Source: Paraglaciecola arctica BSs20135
GTDB taxonomy: Bacteria > Pseudomonadota > Gammaproteobacteria > Enterobacterales > Alteromonadaceae
Direction of reading: 5' to 3'
Assembly (NCBI RefSeq): GCF_000314995.1
Contig: NZ_BAEO01000055.1
Coordinates: 248,001 to 312,000 of the forward strand
Length of the DNA stretch: 64,000 nucleotides
Shown here: piece after piece, positions 62,267-64,000 of the stretch
How the letters are laid out: each line of letters starts with the position of its first letter
Numbering within the stretch: position 1 is the first letter of the stretch
Notes under the pieces: generated by a model
Seen by the model: the letters and a program-made list of their open reading frames with translations, nothing else
What the model was told of the DNA's origin: nothing
The model's database searches: none
Made by a program: the position numbers and the translations under genes

Positions 62267-63502
62267 ATGACGGCTAATGTAAAAAAAACACGTATTCAAT
62301 CCATAGATGTTTTGCGAGGATTTGCGTTACTAGGTTTGCTGGGTATGAATATTATTAGCTTCTCTATGCCAAATATCGCTTATTACAACCCAACTGTTGT
62401 GATGGCAGATGCTCCATTGAACATGCCTATTTTTAGTTTGATGTATGTCATGGCAGATCAAAAATTTATGGGGATTTTTTCGTTACTTTTTGGTGCTAGC
62501 ACCTTGCTAATATTACAAAGCAGCAAAAAGGCGAGCATTAGCGAAATAAAATTACATTTTTCCCGTAACTTTTGGCTGATCATAATTGGCTTTCTTCACG
62601 GCTTATTGTTGTGGGAAGGTGATGTGTTATTAATTTATGGGTTATGTGCGTTAGTTCTTTATTTTTTGAAAGACTTTAAGCCTGCTATTTTATTTTTTGC
62701 TGGACTATTTTTGTTTTTAACGCCAGTGGCTTACAACTTAGTTATGGGTTGGCTTGTTTTGCATTTAGATCAATCGAGCACGATTTGGTTGCAGAATTAT
62801 TGGTCACCACCATTGCATGTCCTAACTCAAGATATTCGGTTGTTTCAAGGTGATTACATGAATCAGCTTAACTATAGAATAGAAGGAAGTGAGCAACAAT
62901 ATACTGATAATGACGGGTATGCATTTCATGGCTTGGGTCAGTTAGTTGATTTTTTTGGGAGGTCTATTGGTATGATGCTAATAGGTATGGCGGCTTTTCA
63001 AAAAGGCGTTATCGGCGACCTGAAACCTAGCATCTTTTACTTGAATATGTGCTTATTGGGCTTTGCCATTGGTATACCGCTAGCCATTTTGGGTTTAGTT
63101 ACATTTCATCACTATGATTTTGAGGCAAACTACAGCCTGTTTTTAGGAAGGATCCCTAATCATTTTGCGACTTTGTTTATTGTGACTGGTTATGTTGGAG
63201 CAATCACTTTGTGGTGCCGCACAAAAACACTCAGGTGGTTGCAAAATAGTTTAGCTGCAGTAGGTAAAATGGCGTTGACTAATTATGTCGCGCAAACTGT
63301 GATTGCAGGCTTTGTTTTTTATGGCTTTGGCTTGGGGTTATATGGGCAAGTGAATCGGTTAGAGTTACTGCTGATTATGTTGGCAATTTGGAGTTTACAG
63401 ATAGTGGGTTCCGTTATTTGGTTAAGATGCTACATATACGGTCCAGTCGAATGGATCTGGCGCTCTCTGAGTTATGGTCGGGTGGCTAAGATCCAGCGCT
63501 AG
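62267..63502 (+). CDS. DUF418 family membrane protein
   Basis: The 411-residue polytopic protein has the DUF418/acyltransferase-3-like N-terminus 'RIQSIDVLRGFALLGLLGMN' (about residues 8-27), roughly ten helices and the C-terminal DUF418 region ('AAVGKMALTNYVAQTVIAG', 'GPVEWIWRSLSYG'). Function unknown. GTG at 62240 would add nine residues; the ATG at 62267 gives the family's usual start. Gene order suggests an independent unit. Confidence 0.88.
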   Translation: MTANVKKTRIQSIDVLRGFALLGLLGMNIISFSMPNIAYYNPTVVMADAPLNMPIFSLMYVMADQKFMGIFSLLFGASTLLILQSSKKASISEIKLHFSRNFWLIIIGFLHGLLLWEGDVLLIYGLCALVLYFLKDFKPAILFFAGLFLFLTPVAYNLVMGWLVLHLDQSSTIWLQNYWSPPLHVLTQDIRLFQGDYMNQLNYRIEGSEQQYTDNDGYAFHGLGQLVDFFGRSIGMMLIGMAAFQKGVIGDLKPSIFYLNMCLLGFAIGIPLAILGLVTFHHYDFEANYSLFLGRIPNHFATLFIVTGYVGAITLWCRTKTLRWLQNSLAAVGKMALTNYVAQTVIAGFVFYGFGLGLYGQVNRLELLLIMLAIWSLQIVGSVIWLRCYIYGPVEWIWRSLSYGRVAKIQR

Positions 63503-63613
63503 GCCTCAAGTTATGTAAAATGTTAGTAATGCAAATTAACCAAAAAGATTAGCAACTGTATTAGTTTACATAAGTTATGATACTGCGATTAATTACCAAA
63601 TAAATTACCTACA

Positions 63614-64000
63614 ATGTTTTCATTTTTTGAACGGTTAACTAATCCGTTTCCGACTGCTCACCCTACGCAGCCACCGAATACTATTTTTGCGTTTTGTCGC
63701 TACTATACCCAAGGTATGTGGCCGGTTATTTTTTGTGTCTCCATTTTAGCTGCCTCTATTGCCGCCCTTGAAGTGTCGTTATTTGGTTTCCTTGGTCAAC
63801 TGGTTGATTGGTTAGCTGAAAGTGACAGAGACACATTTTTACAGCAAGAGCTAAGCAGCCTTGTGTGGATGGGCCTGCTGGTATTGGTAATTTTACCCGT
63901 ATTAGTGATTACCCAAGCTTTGTTGTCTCATCAAGGTTTGATGGGCAATTTCCCGATGCAAATTCGCTGGCAAGCCCACAGATATATGATTGGTCAAAGT
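63614..64000 (+). CDS. Type I ABC exporter, 5' part only (cut by the window end)
   Basis: The first 129 codons read MFSFFERLTNPFPTAHP, 'FAFCRYYTQGMWPVIFCVS', a first transmembrane helix ('ILAASIAALEVSLFGFLGQL') and a second one around residue 90. This pattern resembles fused permease-ATPase ABC exporters of the MsbA-like group. The ATPase domain is beyond the window. ATG at 63614 opens the frame; no clear SD is visible. Confidence 0.75.
   Translation, partial: MFSFFERLTNPFPTAHPTQPPNTIFAFCRYYTQGMWPVIFCVSILAASIAALEVSLFGFLGQLVDWLAESDRDTFLQQELSSLVWMGLLVLVILPVLVITQALLSHQGLMGNFPMQIRWQAHRYMIGQS

Noticed and set aside
1-64000. tRNA, rRNA, transposase or phage genes
   Set aside because: Scanned for by eye on both strands; none recognised, and no integrase or IS-like frame occurs.

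Overview
The window looks like chromosomal DNA from a marine gammaproteobacterium, most likely Alteromonadales (Glaciecola/Paraglaciecola-like). This is inferred from AT-rich coding, from the gene families present (RapA, DbpA with its RNA-binding tail, class II PyrC, DUF3010, DUF3530, DUF3019, MipA/OmpV, a short-Q-loop CydAB) and from the density of GGDEF proteins. No rRNA, tRNA, CRISPR array, prophage or transposase gene was seen. About 57 protein genes, one gene broken by a frameshift and three decayed remnants are supported.

Layout. 0.2-6.1 kb: DUF3530 protein, rapA, a 267-bp palindromic miniature element, and a PIN-PhoH ATPase. 6.5-9.2 kb: a hexuronate/gluconate island (fructuronate reductase-type dehydrogenase, a broken glucuronate isomerase gene, gluconokinase). 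9.3-11.9 kb: small housekeeping or unknown genes. 11.9-13.9 kb: a collagen-like lipoprotein of the choice-of-anchor I family behind a four-half-site Pho box. 14-15.8 kb: a duplicated [membrane protein + exported RidA] module in which one membrane gene has decayed. 15.9-18.3 kb: TPR-GGDEF protein. 18.7-21.8 kb: a GbsR/MarR-type regulator with cydAB, whose promoter sits in a 44-bp palindrome. 22-26.3 kb: DUF1428, AsmA-like, an orphan XylR, DinB, YjdM and a remnant. 26.3-28.2 kb: a second TPR-GGDEF protein. 28.4-31.3 kb: a copA-cueR copper operon with a textbook 19-bp-spacer CueR promoter. 31.7-34 kb: a SulP transporter with a universal stress protein.

34-38.5 kb holds an RstBA-like two-component system with DUF3019 and two tandem MipA/OmpV genes. 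38.7-46 kb holds an OlsF-like acyltransferase, pyrC, a solute-binding protein, a crotonase, dbpA, a DUF3592 protein and a P-loop kinase. 46-50.3 kb carries two more c-di-GMP genes; the second, a PAS/14-residue-repeat/PAS/GGDEF/EAL protein, is split by a one-base loss in an A-run inside its repeats. 50.4-53.2 kb holds a TetR regulator divergent from a metallo-beta-lactamase-fold hydrolase, with repeated GTAAAC/GTTTAC operators between them, then a universal stress protein. 53.4-61 kb is a sensor kinase and sigma-54 activator divergent from an adaptor/ABC ATPase/FtsX-type permease operon with a plausible sigma-54 promoter. 61-64 kb ends with MAPEG, RraA-like, DUF418 and the 5' part of an ABC exporter gene.

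No wholly new multi-gene system stood out. The strongest leads are the frameshifted repeat c-di-GMP protein, the palindrome-controlled regulator-cydAB operon, the Pho-box lipoprotein, the duplicated exported RidA module, and the sigma-54-controlled export operon. Start codons were moved from the longest open frame wherever a Shine-Dalgarno (SD) sequence or a paralogue gave a better site. All family names come from pattern recognition without database search.
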